DNA from: Nitratireductor sp. B36
Lineage (GTDB): Bacteria; Pseudomonadota; Alphaproteobacteria; Rhizobiales; Rhizobiaceae
Direction of reading: 5' to 3'
NCBI RefSeq assembly: GCF_020833685.1
Contig: NZ_JACKZY010000002.1
Span: 186,001-250,000 of the forward strand
DNA: 64,000 nt
The notes under the pieces are model-generated. The model searched no databases, was not told the origin of the DNA, and saw only the letters and a program-made list of their open reading frames with translations. The position numbers were made by a program, and so were the translations under genes. Shown here piece after piece: positions 45,201 to 54,528 of this stretch. Each line of letters opens with the position of its first letter. Within the stretch, counting starts at the first letter, position 1.

Positions 45201-47004
45201 GCAGATCGCCAGTGGCCGTTTCGGCGTCACCACTGAGTATCTTGTCAATTCCGACATGATGCAGATCAAGGTGGCGCAGGGCGCAAAGCCCGGCGAGGGC
45301 GGTCAGCTTCCCGGCCACAAGGTGGATGCCACCATCGCCAAGGTGCGCCACTCCACGCCGGGTGTCGGCCTCATTTCGCCGCCGCCGCATCACGACATCT
45401 ATTCCATCGAGGATCTGGCGCAGCTCATCTACGATCTGAAGAACGTCAATCCGGATGCGGATGTCTCCGTCAAGCTCGTCTCCGAGGTTGGCGTGGGCAC
45501 GGTCGCGGCAGGCGTCGCCAAGGCGCGCGCCGATCACATCACCATTTCGGGCTATGATGGCGGCACGGGCGCTTCCCCGCTCACCTCCATTAAGCATGCC
45601 GGCAGCCCGTGGGAGATGGGGCTTGCCGAAACCCACCAGACCCTGGTGCTCAACGGGCTGCGCTCGCGCGTCGCGCTTCAGGTTGACGGCGGGCTGAAAA
45701 CGGGCCGCGATGTCATCATCGGCGCGCTGCTCGGTGCCGACGAATACGGCTTCTCCACCGCACCGCTGATCGCCGCCGGCTGCATCATGATGCGCAAGTG
45801 TCACCTCAACACCTGCCCTGTCGGCGTCGCCACGCAGGATCCTGTGCTGCGCAAGCGCTTCAAGGGCACGCCGGAGCATGTCATCAACTACTTCTTCTAT
45901 GTCGCGGAAGAGGTGCGTCAGTATCTGGCCGAGATGGGCTACACGAAGCTCGACGACATTATCGGCCAGTCGGATCTTCTCGAGAAGAATGCGATGATCG
46001 CGCACTGGAAGGCGCGCGGTCTCGACTTCACGAAAGTCTTCTACAAGCCCGATGCCCCGCGCGAAGCCTTGCGCTGGACGGAACGGCAGGTCCATCCGAT
46101 TGATGACATTCTCGACCGCAAGCTGATCGACGCGGCAAAGCCCGCGCTTGAAAGCCGCGAAAAGGTGTCGCTCGATTTCCCGATCTGCAACACCGACCGG
46201 TCCGCCGGCGCGATGCTGTCGGGCGCGGTGGCCAAGCGCTACGGCCAGAAGGGCCTGAAGGACAACACGATCGATGTGCGCCTCACGGGCACCGCCGGTC
46301 AATCCTTCGGCGCGTTCTTGGCGCGCGGTGTCACCTTCACCCTTTATGGCGATGCCAACGACTATGTCGGCAAAGGTCTCTCGGGCGGGCGCATCGTCAT
46401 TCGTCCGACGGACGATTCGAAGATCATTGCCGAAGAGTCCATCATCGTCGGCAACACCGTGCTTTATGGTGCGACCGAGGGCGAGTGTTATTTCCGCGGC
46501 GTCGCCGGCGAGCGTTTTGCCGTGCGCAACTCTGGTGCCATTGCCGTGGTTGAAGGCGTTGGCGATCATGGCTGCGAATACATGACCGGCGGCGTTGTCG
46601 TCGTGCTTGGCCAGACGGGCCGCAACTTCGCAGCCGGCATGTCGGGCGGTGTCGCCTATGTGCTGGACGAGGCGGGCGATTTCGCCGAGCGCTGCAACAT
46701 GGCGATGGTTGAGTTGGAGCCGGTGCCGGAGGAAGACGACATCCTGGAAAAGCTGCACCACCATGGCGGCGACCTCATGCATAAGGGGCGTGTCGATGTT
46801 TCCGGAGACATGACCCGTCATGACGAAGAGCGTCTGGCGCAGCTCATTGCCAATCACCTCCACTATACGGGGTCGTCGCGTGCACGGGCGATCTTGGACA
46901 ATTGGGCCGACTATCGCCCCAAATTCCGCAAGGTGATGCCGGTCGAATATCGGCGCGCGCTTGAGGAAATGGAGCGCATGAAACTGGGCCTGGCGGCTGA
47001 ATAG
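42271..47004 (+). CDS. gltB: Glutamate synthase (NADPH) large subunit
   Basis: This 1577-residue enzyme has four regions. A 49-residue propeptide precedes the nucleophile Cys50 in [15 protein letters not shown] of the glutaminase domain. The central domain, the FMN-binding TIM barrel ([32 protein letters not shown]), and the GXGXG beta-helix ([21 protein letters not shown]) follow. The 3Fe-4S ligands are C-x5-C-x4-C in [12 protein letters not shown] (residues 1171-1182). With GltD it converts glutamine and 2-oxoglutarate to two glutamates, the core ammonia assimilation step. An unrelated-looking GST gene sits between gltB and gltD. Confidence 0.97.
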   Translation: MTEMTPSVSTKFEPAAEAGAATVKRTEKHAVPGLPAAQGLYDPRNEHDACGVGFVAHMKGKRSHSIVQDGLAMLENLTHRGAVGADPLVGDGAGMLMQIPDRFYREEWAERGVELPEPGHYGVGHFFMPRDGALREKIDTIIADVVRSEGQELIGFRDVPVDNSCLSKAPEIVASEPVHRQIFIARGAGIENEEDFERRLYILRKVISGRVREELEGGTHGFYTVSLSARTIVYKGMFLAYQLGAYYKDLKDPRFETALALVHQRFSTNTFPSWELAHPYRMVAHNGEINTVRGNVNWMAARQASVDSELFGNDISKLWPISYEGQSDTACFDNALEFLFQGGYSLVHSMMMLIPEAWAGNRLMSDERKAFYEYHAALMEPWDGPAAVAFTDGVQIGATLDRNGLRPARYIVTDDDRVIMASEAGALVVPEEKIVSKWRLQPGRMLLIDMEEGRIISDEEVKAKIATKHPFKKWLDNTQLILEDLKPVEPRALRKDVSPLDLRQAFGYTQEDTKMLMAPMATTGQEGIGSMGTDTPISAMSDKPKLLYTYFKQNFAQVTNPPIDPIREELVMSLVSFIGPRPNIFDLVGSSRRKRLEVRQPILTNGDLEKIRSIGHTEDRFDTKTIDVTYASGEGAAGMRGALERVCDRAEAAVAGGYNIIILSDRQIGPDRIAIPMLLATAAVHHHLIRKGLRTAVGLVVESGEPREVHHFCCLAGYGAEAINPYLAFDTLLAMHQAGEFPPEVDPQEVVQRYIKAIGKGILKVMSKMGISTYQSYCGAQIFDAVGLESDFIEQYFTNTATTIEGVGLEEIAAETVGRHTSAFGPDPVLKNALEVGGEYNYRIRGEAHIWSPDAVASLQHAVRGKSWETYRDFAKMVDGEAADAKSIRGLFAVKTAKDTGRKPVSLNEVEPASEIVKRFSTGAMSFGSISREAHTTLARAMNALGGKSNTGEGGEEPDRYMPMPDGSMNPERSAIKQIASGRFGVTTEYLVNSDMMQIKVAQGAKPGEGGQLPGHKVDATIAKVRHSTPGVGLISPPPHHDIYSIEDLAQLIYDLKNVNPDADVSVKLVSEVGVGTVAAGVAKARADHITISGYDGGTGASPLTSIKHAGSPWEMGLAETHQTLVLNGLRSRVALQVDGGLKTGRDVIIGALLGADEYGFSTAPLIAAGCIMMRKCHLNTCPVGVATQDPVLRKRFKGTPEHVINYFFYVAEEVRQYLAEMGYTKLDDIIGQSDLLEKNAMIAHWKARGLDFTKVFYKPDAPREALRWTERQVHPIDDILDRKLIDAAKPALESREKVSLDFPICNTDRSAGAMLSGAVAKRYGQKGLKDNTIDVRLTGTAGQSFGAFLARGVTFTLYGDANDYVGKGLSGGRIVIRPTDDSKIIAEESIIVGNTVLYGATEGECYFRGVAGERFAVRNSGAIAVVEGVGDHGCEYMTGGVVVVLGQTGRNFAAGMSGGVAYVLDEAGDFAERCNMAMVELEPVPEEDDILEKLHHHGGDLMHKGRVDVSGDMTRHDEERLAQLIANHLHYTGSSRARAILDNWADYRPKFRKVMPVEYRRALEEMERMKLGLAAE

Positions 47005-47029
47005 CCGCCACTTTCGAGGTCTGTTGCCA

Positions 47030-47620
47030 ATGGACATCTTCGGCGATCAGAATTCGGGCAATTGCCTGAAGGTGAAATACACGGCCGACCATCTTGGTCT
47101 CGCCTATCGCTGGCACGAGCTCGACATCATGGCGGGCGAGAGCCGGACGGAGGCGTTTCTTGCCATGTCACCTTTCGGTCAGGTGCCGGTGGTCCGGTTC
47201 GATGACGGGCGGGTGCTCGGGCAGTCGGGCGCGATCATCCGCTATCTGGCGCGTGGCTCGGCCCTCCTGCCCGAGGATCCGTTCGCGCAGGCTGAAATCG
47301 ACCAGTGGATGTTCTGGGAACAGAATATCCACGAGCCCAATGTGGCAGGTGCGCGCTTCCACGTGGTCTACCGCAAGGAGCCGGTGGAAACACGGGATCC
47401 AGCCAAGGTCGCGCGGGGGGATGCCGCGCTGGATTTCATGGATCAGGCGTTGAAGACGCGCGATTTCTTTGTGGGCGCTACGCTCACCATCGCCGACATT
47501 GCGCTGCTCGGCTACACGCGGCTTGCGCCGCAAGGCGGTTTTGAATTCGACGGGCGCAACGCGCTCACCCGCTGGATTGCACGGTGCGAGGATGTCCTCG
47601 GACTTCCGGCACTTCAATAG
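47030..47620 (+). CDS. Glutathione S-transferase family protein
   Basis: The start at ATG 47030 (MDIFGDQNSGNCLKVKYTAD) gives 196 residues; a TTG six bases earlier is possible. The thioredoxin-like N-terminal domain has the glutathione-binding FGQVPVVRFDDGRVLGQSGAIIRYL, with cis-Pro at VPV and the SGAI block, and an all-helical C-terminal domain follows with TIADIALLGYTRLA. The specific activity is unknown. It is inserted between gltB (25 bp upstream) and gltD (18 bp downstream) and so is probably co-transcribed with glutamate synthase. Confidence 0.88.
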   Translation: MDIFGDQNSGNCLKVKYTADHLGLAYRWHELDIMAGESRTEAFLAMSPFGQVPVVRFDDGRVLGQSGAIIRYLARGSALLPEDPFAQAEIDQWMFWEQNIHEPNVAGARFHVVYRKEPVETRDPAKVARGDAALDFMDQALKTRDFFVGATLTIADIALLGYTRLAPQGGFEFDGRNALTRWIARCEDVLGLPALQ

Positions 47621-47638
47621 AATAACGGGGTTTACTCG

Positions 47639-49093
47639 ATGGGTAAGGTTACAGGTTTTCTCGAAATCGACCGGCAGGTCCACAAGTATCAGCCGGCATC
47701 CGACCGCATTCGCCATTTCCGCGAATTCACGCTGCCCATGTCGGACAAGGAAGTCGAGAAACAGGCCGCGCGCTGCATGGATTGCGGCATTCCCTATTGC
47801 CACGGGCCGACAGGCTGCCCGGTCCACAACCAGATCCCGGACTGGAACGATCTGGTCTACAATGGCGACTGGGACGAGGCGATCCGCAACCTGCATTCCA
47901 CCAACAATTTCCCCGAGTGGACGGGCCGCATCTGCCCCGCTCCCTGCGAGGAAGCCTGTACGCTCAATCTTGAAGACATTCCCGTGGCCATCAAGACGGT
48001 GGAACAGGCGATTGCCGACAAGGCCTATGAATCCGGCTTCGTTCGCCCCTATCCGCCTGAGCACAAGACCGGCAAGACCGTGGCCATCATCGGTTCCGGT
48101 CCCGCTGGCATGGCGGCGGCCCAGCAGCTTGGCCGCGCAGGCCATCAGGTTCATGTCTATGAGCGGGAGAGCAAGCCAGGCGGTCTGATGCGCTACGGCA
48201 TTCCCGATTTCAAGATCGAGAAGCACTACATCGACCGCCGTGTCGAGCAGATGGAGGGTGAGGGCGTCACCTTTCATTGCGGTGTCAATGTCGGCGTCGA
48301 CAAGCCGGTCGAGGACCTCCTTTCCGAATATGATGCCGTTTTGTATTGCGGCGGTTCGGAGCGCCCGCGTCCTGCCGGTATTCCTGGCGCCGACCTCGAA
48401 GGTGTGCACGACGCAATGCCCTATCTGGTTCAGCAGAACAGGCGTGTGGGAGGCGAGGACATCCAGTCCGTTGCCTGGGCATCCGATCCCATTCTGGCCG
48501 GCGGCAAGCATGTCGTGGTGGTCGGTGGCGGCGACACCGCGTCGGATTGTGTGGGCACGGCGTTTCGTCAGGGGGCGGTGCGCGTTACCCAGCTCGACAT
48601 TCGTCCGCGCCCGCCGGAAAAGGAAGACAAGCTCGCCGTCTGGCCCTACTGGGCAACGAAGATGCGCACCTCCTCTTCTCAGGCCGAGGGGGCGGAGCGC
48701 GAGTTCCAGGTCGCAACGCTTGAATTCATCGGCGAGGACGGTGTTCTGACCGGCGTGAAATGCTGCCAGGTGGATGAGAAGCGCAAACCCATCGCAGGTA
48801 CGGAATTCGTTATCCGCGCCGATCTCGCCTTCATCGCCATCGGCTTTTCCGGTCCGGCGGAAACGGGCGTTCTGTCGGAATTCGGGGATCGCCTGAAGAC
48901 CGATGTTGATCGCCGCAACTCGGTCAACGTCAATGCCAATGACCGCGACTACAAAACGACCGTCGATCGGCTGTTTGCGGCAGGCGATGTGCGTCGCGGC
49001 CAGTCTCTGGTCGTCTGGGCTATCCGCGAGGGGCGTCAGGCCGCACGGGCGATTGACGAGTTCCTCATGGGAAGTTCCGTCCTGCCGCGCTGA
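47639..49093 (+). CDS. gltD: Glutamate synthase (NADPH) small subunit
   Basis: This 484-residue flavoprotein has N-terminal cysteine clusters CMDCGIPYCHGPTGCPVHN and CPAPCEEACTLN (about residues 46-108) for 4Fe-4S clusters, then FAD motif VAIIGSGPAGMAAAQQLG and NADPH motif VVVVGGGDTASDCVGTA. It passes electrons from NADPH to GltB. It ends the operon; a strong hairpin just after the stop lies inside the 3' end of the convergent gene. Confidence 0.96.
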   Translation: MGKVTGFLEIDRQVHKYQPASDRIRHFREFTLPMSDKEVEKQAARCMDCGIPYCHGPTGCPVHNQIPDWNDLVYNGDWDEAIRNLHSTNNFPEWTGRICPAPCEEACTLNLEDIPVAIKTVEQAIADKAYESGFVRPYPPEHKTGKTVAIIGSGPAGMAAAQQLGRAGHQVHVYERESKPGGLMRYGIPDFKIEKHYIDRRVEQMEGEGVTFHCGVNVGVDKPVEDLLSEYDAVLYCGGSERPRPAGIPGADLEGVHDAMPYLVQQNRRVGGEDIQSVAWASDPILAGGKHVVVVGGGDTASDCVGTAFRQGAVRVTQLDIRPRPPEKEDKLAVWPYWATKMRTSSSQAEGAEREFQVATLEFIGEDGVLTGVKCCQVDEKRKPIAGTEFVIRADLAFIAIGFSGPAETGVLSEFGDRLKTDVDRRNSVNVNANDRDYKTTVDRLFAAGDVRRGQSLVVWAIREGRQAARAIDEFLMGSSVLPR

Positions 49094-49116
49094 GTGCTTC
49101 AGCAGAGTTTGAGAAA

Positions 49117-50361
49117 TCAGGGCGTCGCCTGGGCAGATGGGCCAGGCGACGTCTTGTTTTGCGGGGATGTGTTCGTCTGAAGGGAAAAATTGTCTGCCCG
49201 ACCAGGTGGAGTGGCAGTCTCTCGAGGGCGTTCGCGGCTTTCGATACGCTCTTGACGCTCGATCGGCTTGACCACCGCGCCCATCAGTTCAAGACCGCCG
49301 TCGAGAGCGGGATCGGAAAGCGAGATTGGCATTGTCCGGTTCACCGGCGCAGGGTTTTCCGGATGAAGCACAAGGGCCGGGAGGCTCTCCATGCCGAGCT
49401 CGCCGATATCCGGAGACACAGCCTCCCCGAGCAGCTTGTTCAGAGGTTTCTCCACATAAAAGGCAACCTTGCGTTTTCCCGCGCGGGTAAGATTGATGCC
49501 GTCACTGCCGCGTAGCCGAACGGGCTGGCCGTTCATGTCGGGCCCGGTGAAGACAAAGCCACCATTCTCGTCCACAAAACCGTCCCAGATATCCACAAAA
49601 GTGCCGTCGATGGCTTCGACGGCGGTTTTGTAGATATCGTTGAATGCAAGCATGTCCGACGACATGCTCGATGATTTGAATGACGGCAGACCGCTCCAGA
49701 CGAGGGGAATCTGCCTGTCTTCAACTGCTGCAGCAAAGGTTGCGACACGCTGTGTATATTCCGCGACCCAGGCTTCGGAGCGCGGCGCTTCGCGCTTGCC
49801 GTCAACGATGAGTTGCTGGCGATCATTGGAGCCAATCATCATCACCACAACCGCGGGTGATACATCGTCCAGAATGCCGGCTATTTCGCCGTTCCAATCG
49901 TAGTAGTCGTCACGGACGAAGCCGGACGACCCATTGCTCCGATTGATCACGCGCACGCCCGGTGATTCTGCGTAGGCTGTGGTCAGCCCCTCGGCAAGTC
50001 CGCCTGCAAGGAAGTCCCCCACCACGAGGACGACGCGCGCATTGTCCAGCTTCTCCACTTCCGGGGATGGCGGTTGCTGACGTGGAGCAGAAGGGGCCGC
50101 TGAACGGCGCCTTTGTGTCCCTTGCTGCTTTCTGGGTGCGGAACGTTGGCGGGTCGCAGGTTTTTGCGGCTCGCGTTGACGTAGAGCCCCACCGAAAAGA
50201 AGGTCGAAAAGGCCACGTCGCTTCTCGCGCTGATAATCCTGTGCCTCGGCGAATGAGGGCAGGGTGATAGAAGCGGGCACGGCAAGAGCCAGAGCAATAG
50301 CGACGATGACAACGCGGCTGCCTTTGCCGCTGCCGTCGATACCGCTTCGTGTTAAGCCCAT
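49117..50361 (-). CDS. DUF459 / SGNH-hydrolase-like secreted protein
   Basis: This 414-residue protein has an N-terminal signal (VVIVAIALALAVPASITLP, residues 17-35), then a disordered basic region rich in Gln, Arg, Pro and Ala (about 45-100), the SGNH-like domain (about 105-320) and a disordered C-terminus. Block I reads VVLVVGDFLAGGLAEGL, so the usual nucleophilic serine of GDS is phenylalanine; block III MIGSNDRQ is intact. The family is common in Rhizobiales and is probably periplasmic, linked to envelope or polysaccharide O-acyl chemistry, but activity is uncertain without the serine. It lies 21 bp after the lytic transglycosylase gene on the same strand. Confidence 0.8.
   Translation of the reverse strand: MGLTRSGIDGSGKGSRVVIVAIALALAVPASITLPSFAEAQDYQREKRRGLFDLLFGGALRQREPQKPATRQRSAPRKQQGTQRRRSAAPSAPRQQPPSPEVEKLDNARVVLVVGDFLAGGLAEGLTTAYAESPGVRVINRSNGSSGFVRDDYYDWNGEIAGILDDVSPAVVVMMIGSNDRQQLIVDGKREAPRSEAWVAEYTQRVATFAAAVEDRQIPLVWSGLPSFKSSSMSSDMLAFNDIYKTAVEAIDGTFVDIWDGFVDENGGFVFTGPDMNGQPVRLRGSDGINLTRAGKRKVAFYVEKPLNKLLGEAVSPDIGELGMESLPALVLHPENPAPVNRTMPISLSDPALDGGLELMGAVVKPIERQERIESRERPRETATPPGRADNFSLQTNTSPQNKTSPGPSAQATP
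49121..49160 (+). terminator. gltD terminator embedded in the 3' end of the convergent gene
   Basis: GGCGTCGCCTGG and CCAGGCGACGTC form a 12-bp stem with one wobble around a 9-nt loop, followed by TTGTTTT. It starts 27 bp after the gltD stop and lies within the last codons of the DUF459 gene. Confidence 0.75.
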
Positions 50362-50382
50362 GCCCGCTCCCCTTGTTTCGGC

Positions 50383-51609
50383 TCAGTTTCCGCGCAGGCG
50401 ACGCAGGACTTCCTTGCCGGGATGGCCATCCTCCTGCATGCCATTGCGCGCCTGAAACGCGCGAATGGCGGCACGCGAGCCTGAACCGATCTTGCCATCA
50501 ATCGGGCCATCATAATAGCCGAGGGCGCCGAGGCGCTTCTGCAGTTCCTCGGTTTCAGAATAGCTCAGACGCTCGAACGGACGGTTCCAATCCCGCACCA
50601 GACCGCCGTAGCCGGCGATCTCGTCGGCGAGCAGGCCCACTGCGAGGGCGTATTTGTCTGAGTTGTTGTAGCGTTTGATGACCTGGAAATTCTTGGTCAC
50701 GAGAAAGACAGGTCCGTCGCGCCCGTCGGGCACTTTCAGTTCGGCTGTGTCGCTCGGGCGCGGGAAGGGTTTGCCATTGGCACGGACCACACCGATTGAC
50801 TGCCAGCGGCTCAACGCCATGTTGCCGCCGGGGAATTTGCGGCCCCCGGGGAGGGCTGCGGTTTCGTAGCCCCAGGTCTCTCCGCTCCGCCATCCGTTGC
50901 GACGCAGGAGATTGGCTGCGGTCGCCAGCGCATCAGGAATGGATGTCCAGATGTCTCGCCGCCCATTGCCGTCCATATCGACTGCATAGGCCTGATAGCT
51001 GGTGGGGATGAACTGGGTGTGCCCCATCGCGCCAGCCCAGGAACCGGTAAGGTGGCCGACATCGATGTCGCCGGTCTGAAGGATTTTCAACGCTGCGATG
51101 AGCTGCTGGCGGGCGAATTTTGCACGGCGCTTGTCGGCATAGGCGAGCGTCGCCAGCGAACGCGGCACGCTGCGCATGATGCGCTCGTTCTTCAACACTT
51201 CGCCGTAGTTCGATTCGATCGACCAGATGGCGAGCAGAATGTAGCGGCTGACACCAAACTGGCTTTCAATGCGGTCGAGCCACGGCTTCCACTGGCGGGC
51301 AAGTTGGCGACCGCGCTGAATTGCGTCTTCCTGCACACGGTTGTCGAAATATTCCCACGGCTCGGCGCGGAACTCGGGTTGGTAGCGCGCTTTTTCCAAC
51401 ACTTCTGGATCCGGGGCCGTAATGCCACGGAAGGCGCGGTCATAGGTGGCGCCGGAAATGCCGTTCTGGATCGCCACGTTGCGGAACTGTTGAATCCATC
51501 TTTGGAAGCCGGCATCCGCATTGGCCGGTTGAAGGGTTACGGTGAAGGCAACCACGAAAGAAGCGACCAATGTCGCGACGAGGTTTCGTGGGGGCAAGCG
51601 GAACAACAT
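50383..51609 (-). CDS. Lytic murein transglycosylase (MltB-like) with peptidoglycan-binding domain
   Basis: From ATG 51609 (GGAG six bases before) the protein has 408 residues; GTG at 51612 is an alternative. A signal peptide covers the first 32 residues (cleavage near ANA-DA). The SLT_2/MltB domain follows, with the catalytic glutamate in LLAIWSIESNYGEV and the substrate cleft LTGSWAGAMGHTQFIPTSYQAYAVD. A C-terminal PG_binding_1 repeat ends the protein (QKRLGALGYYDGPIDGKIG ... RAFQARNG). It cleaves the MurNAc-GlcNAc bond to form 1,6-anhydroMurNAc in the periplasm. It is co-directional with and upstream of the DUF459 gene, so the two probably form an envelope operon. Confidence 0.93.
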   Translation of the reverse strand: MLFRLPPRNLVATLVASFVVAFTVTLQPANADAGFQRWIQQFRNVAIQNGISGATYDRAFRGITAPDPEVLEKARYQPEFRAEPWEYFDNRVQEDAIQRGRQLARQWKPWLDRIESQFGVSRYILLAIWSIESNYGEVLKNERIMRSVPRSLATLAYADKRRAKFARQQLIAALKILQTGDIDVGHLTGSWAGAMGHTQFIPTSYQAYAVDMDGNGRRDIWTSIPDALATAANLLRRNGWRSGETWGYETAALPGGRKFPGGNMALSRWQSIGVVRANGKPFPRPSDTAELKVPDGRDGPVFLVTKNFQVIKRYNNSDKYALAVGLLADEIAGYGGLVRDWNRPFERLSYSETEELQKRLGALGYYDGPIDGKIGSGSRAAIRAFQARNGMQEDGHPGKEVLRRLRGN

Positions 51610-51807
51610 CACGATCTCCGTTACAGGTACTCCAGCCTATCCATGGCATGCCCCGGTTAGAAAAACGTTTACCATGCTGTTATCCTTCGTGAACGATCTT
51701 CTCGCATTTCCGTCACGAAATACGCGAATTCATTATGGAAACATCAATCCGGCGTTGCTAAGGCAGCGCCAAGCTCATTTTCATAAACCTTCGGGGGTCG
51801 ATTTCTG

Positions 51808-52680
51808 ATGACGAAACTTCGCAAAGCGGTTTTTCCTGTTGCCGGTCTTGGGACAAGGTTCTTGCCTGCTACCAAAGCGGTGCCGAAGGAAATGCTGACC
51901 GTTGTCGATAAACCCGTCATTCAATATGTCGTGGATGAAGCGCGCGAAGCCGGGATAGAGCACTTCATCTTCGTGACCGGTCGCAACAAGGCGGTCATCG
52001 AGGATCATTTCGACATCCAGGTGGAATTGTATGACACGCTGGAGCGGCGCGGCAAGACCGAGGTGCTTGATCGGCTGCGCAGTCTGCAGCCGCAACCGGG
52101 ACAGACAAGCTACACGCGCCAGCAGGAACCGCTTGGCCTTGGCCATGCGGTGTGGTGTGCACGGGAACTTGTCGGAAACGAACCATTTGCTCTTCTTTTG
52201 CCGGACATGATCATGCAGGCACCGAAAGGGTGTCTTTCACAGATGGTGGAAGTGTTCGAGAAGACCGGGGGCAATGTGGTCTCGGTGGAAGAATGCGATC
52301 CGTCCCAGACCCACAAATATGGGATCGTCGGACGCGGCGCCGATGTCGCCGGAGGGTTCGAGATCAACGGCATGGTTGAGAAGCCGAAGCCGGAAGACGC
52401 GCCATCGAATTTCTATATCAATGGTCGGTATATTCTTCAGCCGACCATCTTCGATCTTCTCGCCAAGCAGGAGAGGGGGGCCGGCGGCGAAATTCAGCTC
52501 ACCGATTCCATGCTCACCTTGATGAAAGAACAGCCATTCCACGGGTACCATTTCACCGGTCGAACCTTCGACTGCGGATCGCCTGAAGGCTTCGTTGAAG
52601 CCAATCTCGCCTTTGCGCTGGAAAGGCCGGATTTGCGCAAACATGTGTTGAAGGCGGTTGCCGCTTCGGACCGTAGCTAA
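51808..52680 (+). CDS. galU: UTP--glucose-1-phosphate uridylyltransferase
   Basis: This 290-residue nucleotidyltransferase begins [30 protein letters not shown] with the glycine-rich UTP-binding loop and the catalytic lysine region. Further family motifs are [24 protein letters not shown] and [21 protein letters not shown]. It makes UDP-glucose for exopolysaccharide, LPS and glucan synthesis. The gene is monocistronic and closed by a strong hairpin. Confidence 0.95.
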   Translation: MTKLRKAVFPVAGLGTRFLPATKAVPKEMLTVVDKPVIQYVVDEAREAGIEHFIFVTGRNKAVIEDHFDIQVELYDTLERRGKTEVLDRLRSLQPQPGQTSYTRQQEPLGLGHAVWCARELVGNEPFALLLPDMIMQAPKGCLSQMVEVFEKTGGNVVSVEECDPSQTHKYGIVGRGADVAGGFEINGMVEKPKPEDAPSNFYINGRYILQPTIFDLLAKQERGAGGEIQLTDSMLTLMKEQPFHGYHFTGRTFDCGSPEGFVEANLAFALERPDLRKHVLKAVAASDRS

Positions 52681-52689
52681 ATTTTTCGA

Positions 52690-52728
52690 AAACGCCGTCA
52701 TTTCCCGAAAATGGCGGCGTTTTTGTTT
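52690..52728 (+). terminator. Rho-independent terminator of galU
   Basis: AAACGCCGTCATTT and AAATGGCGGCGTTT form a long stem with one G-U mismatch and a short loop (CCCG plus A), followed by a T-run. It starts 10 bp after the galU stop. Confidence 0.9.
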
Positions 52729-52729
52729 C

Positions 52730-52761
52730 TTTTCCGGAATTTTCAGGGAAATTCCGGAAAA
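52730..52761. repeat. Perfect 13-bp inverted repeat (TTTTCCGGAATTT) downstream of galU
   Basis: Both arms match perfectly with a 6-nt spacer (TCAGGG). It lies right behind the galU terminator and 6 bp before the stop of the convergent barrel gene. The right flank, GAAATTCCGGAAAACGGTTT, resembles part of the repeat inside modC. Confidence 0.7.
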
Positions 52762-52767
52762 CGGTTT

Positions 52768-54372
52768 TTAGCGCTGCATCCGGATGCCCATGAAGACACT
52801 TGTGGCATCGTAATCACGGTCTGGGAGGCTGCTAGTACGCTTCTCATAGCGGGCGCGACCCGTCAGGCCCAGCGTGCGGTTCAGCCACCATGTCATACCC
52901 GCTTCGCCATTCATGGTGAGGTCATGGCCACCGCTCATATAGTCTCGCCATGAAAGGCCGGCCGCTGCCTCGGCGGTGAGGTTGGCGCGAATCTGCCTTT
53001 CGACGCGCAGGGTTCCCGCATAAAGGATCGACCCGCTGTCACCGGCATCCGTGGTGCCTTCAATTGTGGTCGAACCATCAAGCCTGACATTCGTGCCTCG
53101 TTGCGGAGACCAGTTCAGGGCCGCTGCAAGCGCAAGGCCCGAAACCGTATCGAGGCGTTCGTCATCCAGGTCTTCGGTGATCCAGCCAATGGACGCTTCA
53201 CCGGCCAGCTTTTCCTCGATATCGACCATGACACCGGCGCGGGCGGCAAGGCGTGTTGCCGAACGCTCATAACCGGCGCTGTCCTGCTTCTGATCGTAGA
53301 ACCGGCGACCGAATTCACCTTCGATAAAGGGTGTGAGTGCCGGTGAAACCGCATAGCCCGTGCGCAGACGCAGCGTAGCCAGGGTAGAGTTTCGCTCTTC
53401 CTGAGAGAGGCTACTGCCATCGATCAGCGTGGCATCGCCATATTGCTGTCGCGACACTGATCCCGTGGCGCTGAGGCGCAGTTTTCCAAGGTCCTTTGAT
53501 AGGCCAAGGCTACCGTCGATTGTGTGACGCAGCGGACGATCATCCACGCCTGTGATGATCACAGGGGATGAAGCCGATTCGGGGCTGATTGCGTAACCGA
53601 GGCTGGCAAGTGCAGTGTAATCGCGCGCGAGATCGAAGCGCAGGCTGCCATCGATGCCGCCCTCGAGATCGGACACCTCTTCGCCGTCAACGGATTTGCG
53701 GTAGATGCCATACGCGCCCACGGTTGCGGCATGCCGGGCCCAATCGGAAGCCGCATTCAGGCGTAGCGTTGTCTGTGAAATGACCGCTTCGCTGCCATTG
53801 GTGCTGGAATCGGCGTTTGAGGTCCAGGTAAGCCCCTGTTCGAGTGTGGGAGTGACAATAAAGGTGCCGACCCGCAATCCCAGCGCTGCATAGGGGTTTT
53901 CATCCGTTGCCTGATAATCGCTTTCTATGGCGCCGGTCCTCGGATTGAGTGCTTCCGCCCGTTCGATGCGTTCAACAGCTGATGGTGCTTCGTCGCTTTC
54001 GGCTATCGCGTCGGTGACGACAGGGTCCAACACTGCCGGTTCTCGCGGAGATTGTGTGGGGCTGTTGCGCGCGGCACGCGCGCGTTCCCGCTCGACGGCC
54101 GTGGAGGGAGCGCGGGCAGTCCGGTCATTTTCCGTCTCCGCCCGGTTGGCTGGGCTGGGGGTGGCCGGCGTGTAAGCCGGAGCGGAAATTCCGGCACCAG
54201 AATCAGCCTGGATGGAGGACGTGATGTCTGTTTCGGATACGAGCCCGCGCAGGCCTTCTGCTTGCTGTGCGCCCGCAATACCGGGTGTCAGCGCAAGCAC
54301 AGACAGGCCAATCGCGGTCGACCCGTACAATCCGCGTATGCGGGAACCCACTCTGACACCGGGACGAGACAT
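52768..54372 (-). CDS. Outer-membrane beta-barrel protein (BBP2_2-like)
   Basis: From ATG 54372 the product has 534 residues; a TTG at 54390 would add six. A signal peptide is followed by a disordered, Ala/Arg/Glu-rich segment (residues about 45-130). From about 160 to the end there are alternating hydrophobic/polar strands typical of a barrel (for example LRTGYAVSPALTPFIEGEFGRRFY and TVGAYGIYRKSVDGEEV). The last segment SVFMGIRMQR could be the closing strand, though it lacks a terminal aromatic residue. Such proteins are annotated as outer-membrane beta-barrel or DUF-type proteins in Rhizobiales; function is unknown. It is divergent from kdsD. Confidence 0.78.
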   Translation of the reverse strand: MSRPGVRVGSRIRGLYGSTAIGLSVLALTPGIAGAQQAEGLRGLVSETDITSSIQADSGAGISAPAYTPATPSPANRAETENDRTARAPSTAVERERARAARNSPTQSPREPAVLDPVVTDAIAESDEAPSAVERIERAEALNPRTGAIESDYQATDENPYAALGLRVGTFIVTPTLEQGLTWTSNADSSTNGSEAVISQTTLRLNAASDWARHAATVGAYGIYRKSVDGEEVSDLEGGIDGSLRFDLARDYTALASLGYAISPESASSPVIITGVDDRPLRHTIDGSLGLSKDLGKLRLSATGSVSRQQYGDATLIDGSSLSQEERNSTLATLRLRTGYAVSPALTPFIEGEFGRRFYDQKQDSAGYERSATRLAARAGVMVDIEEKLAGEASIGWITEDLDDERLDTVSGLALAAALNWSPQRGTNVRLDGSTTIEGTTDAGDSGSILYAGTLRVERQIRANLTAEAAAGLSWRDYMSGGHDLTMNGEAGMTWWLNRTLGLTGRARYEKRTSSLPDRDYDATSVFMGIRMQR

Positions 54373-54528
54373 ACAGATCCAGACTATCAAGACGCGCCAT
54401 TCTTATGCTTACCGAAATCTAAACCTGTGTGGTTAACGGAAGGTTGAACACTGCAGCGCTATGCTCACCCACTGAAGAATGGACAATCTGAATGGACAGC
54501 CGGTCACCAAGGCGGTAAGGGCATTGCC

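Noticed and set aside
43402..47037. Open frame of 1211 codons on the minus strand opposite gltB
   Set aside because: It is antisense to a full, well-conserved gltB. The product is rich in His, Arg, Asp and Ala with no domain, the typical mirror of high-GC codon bias.
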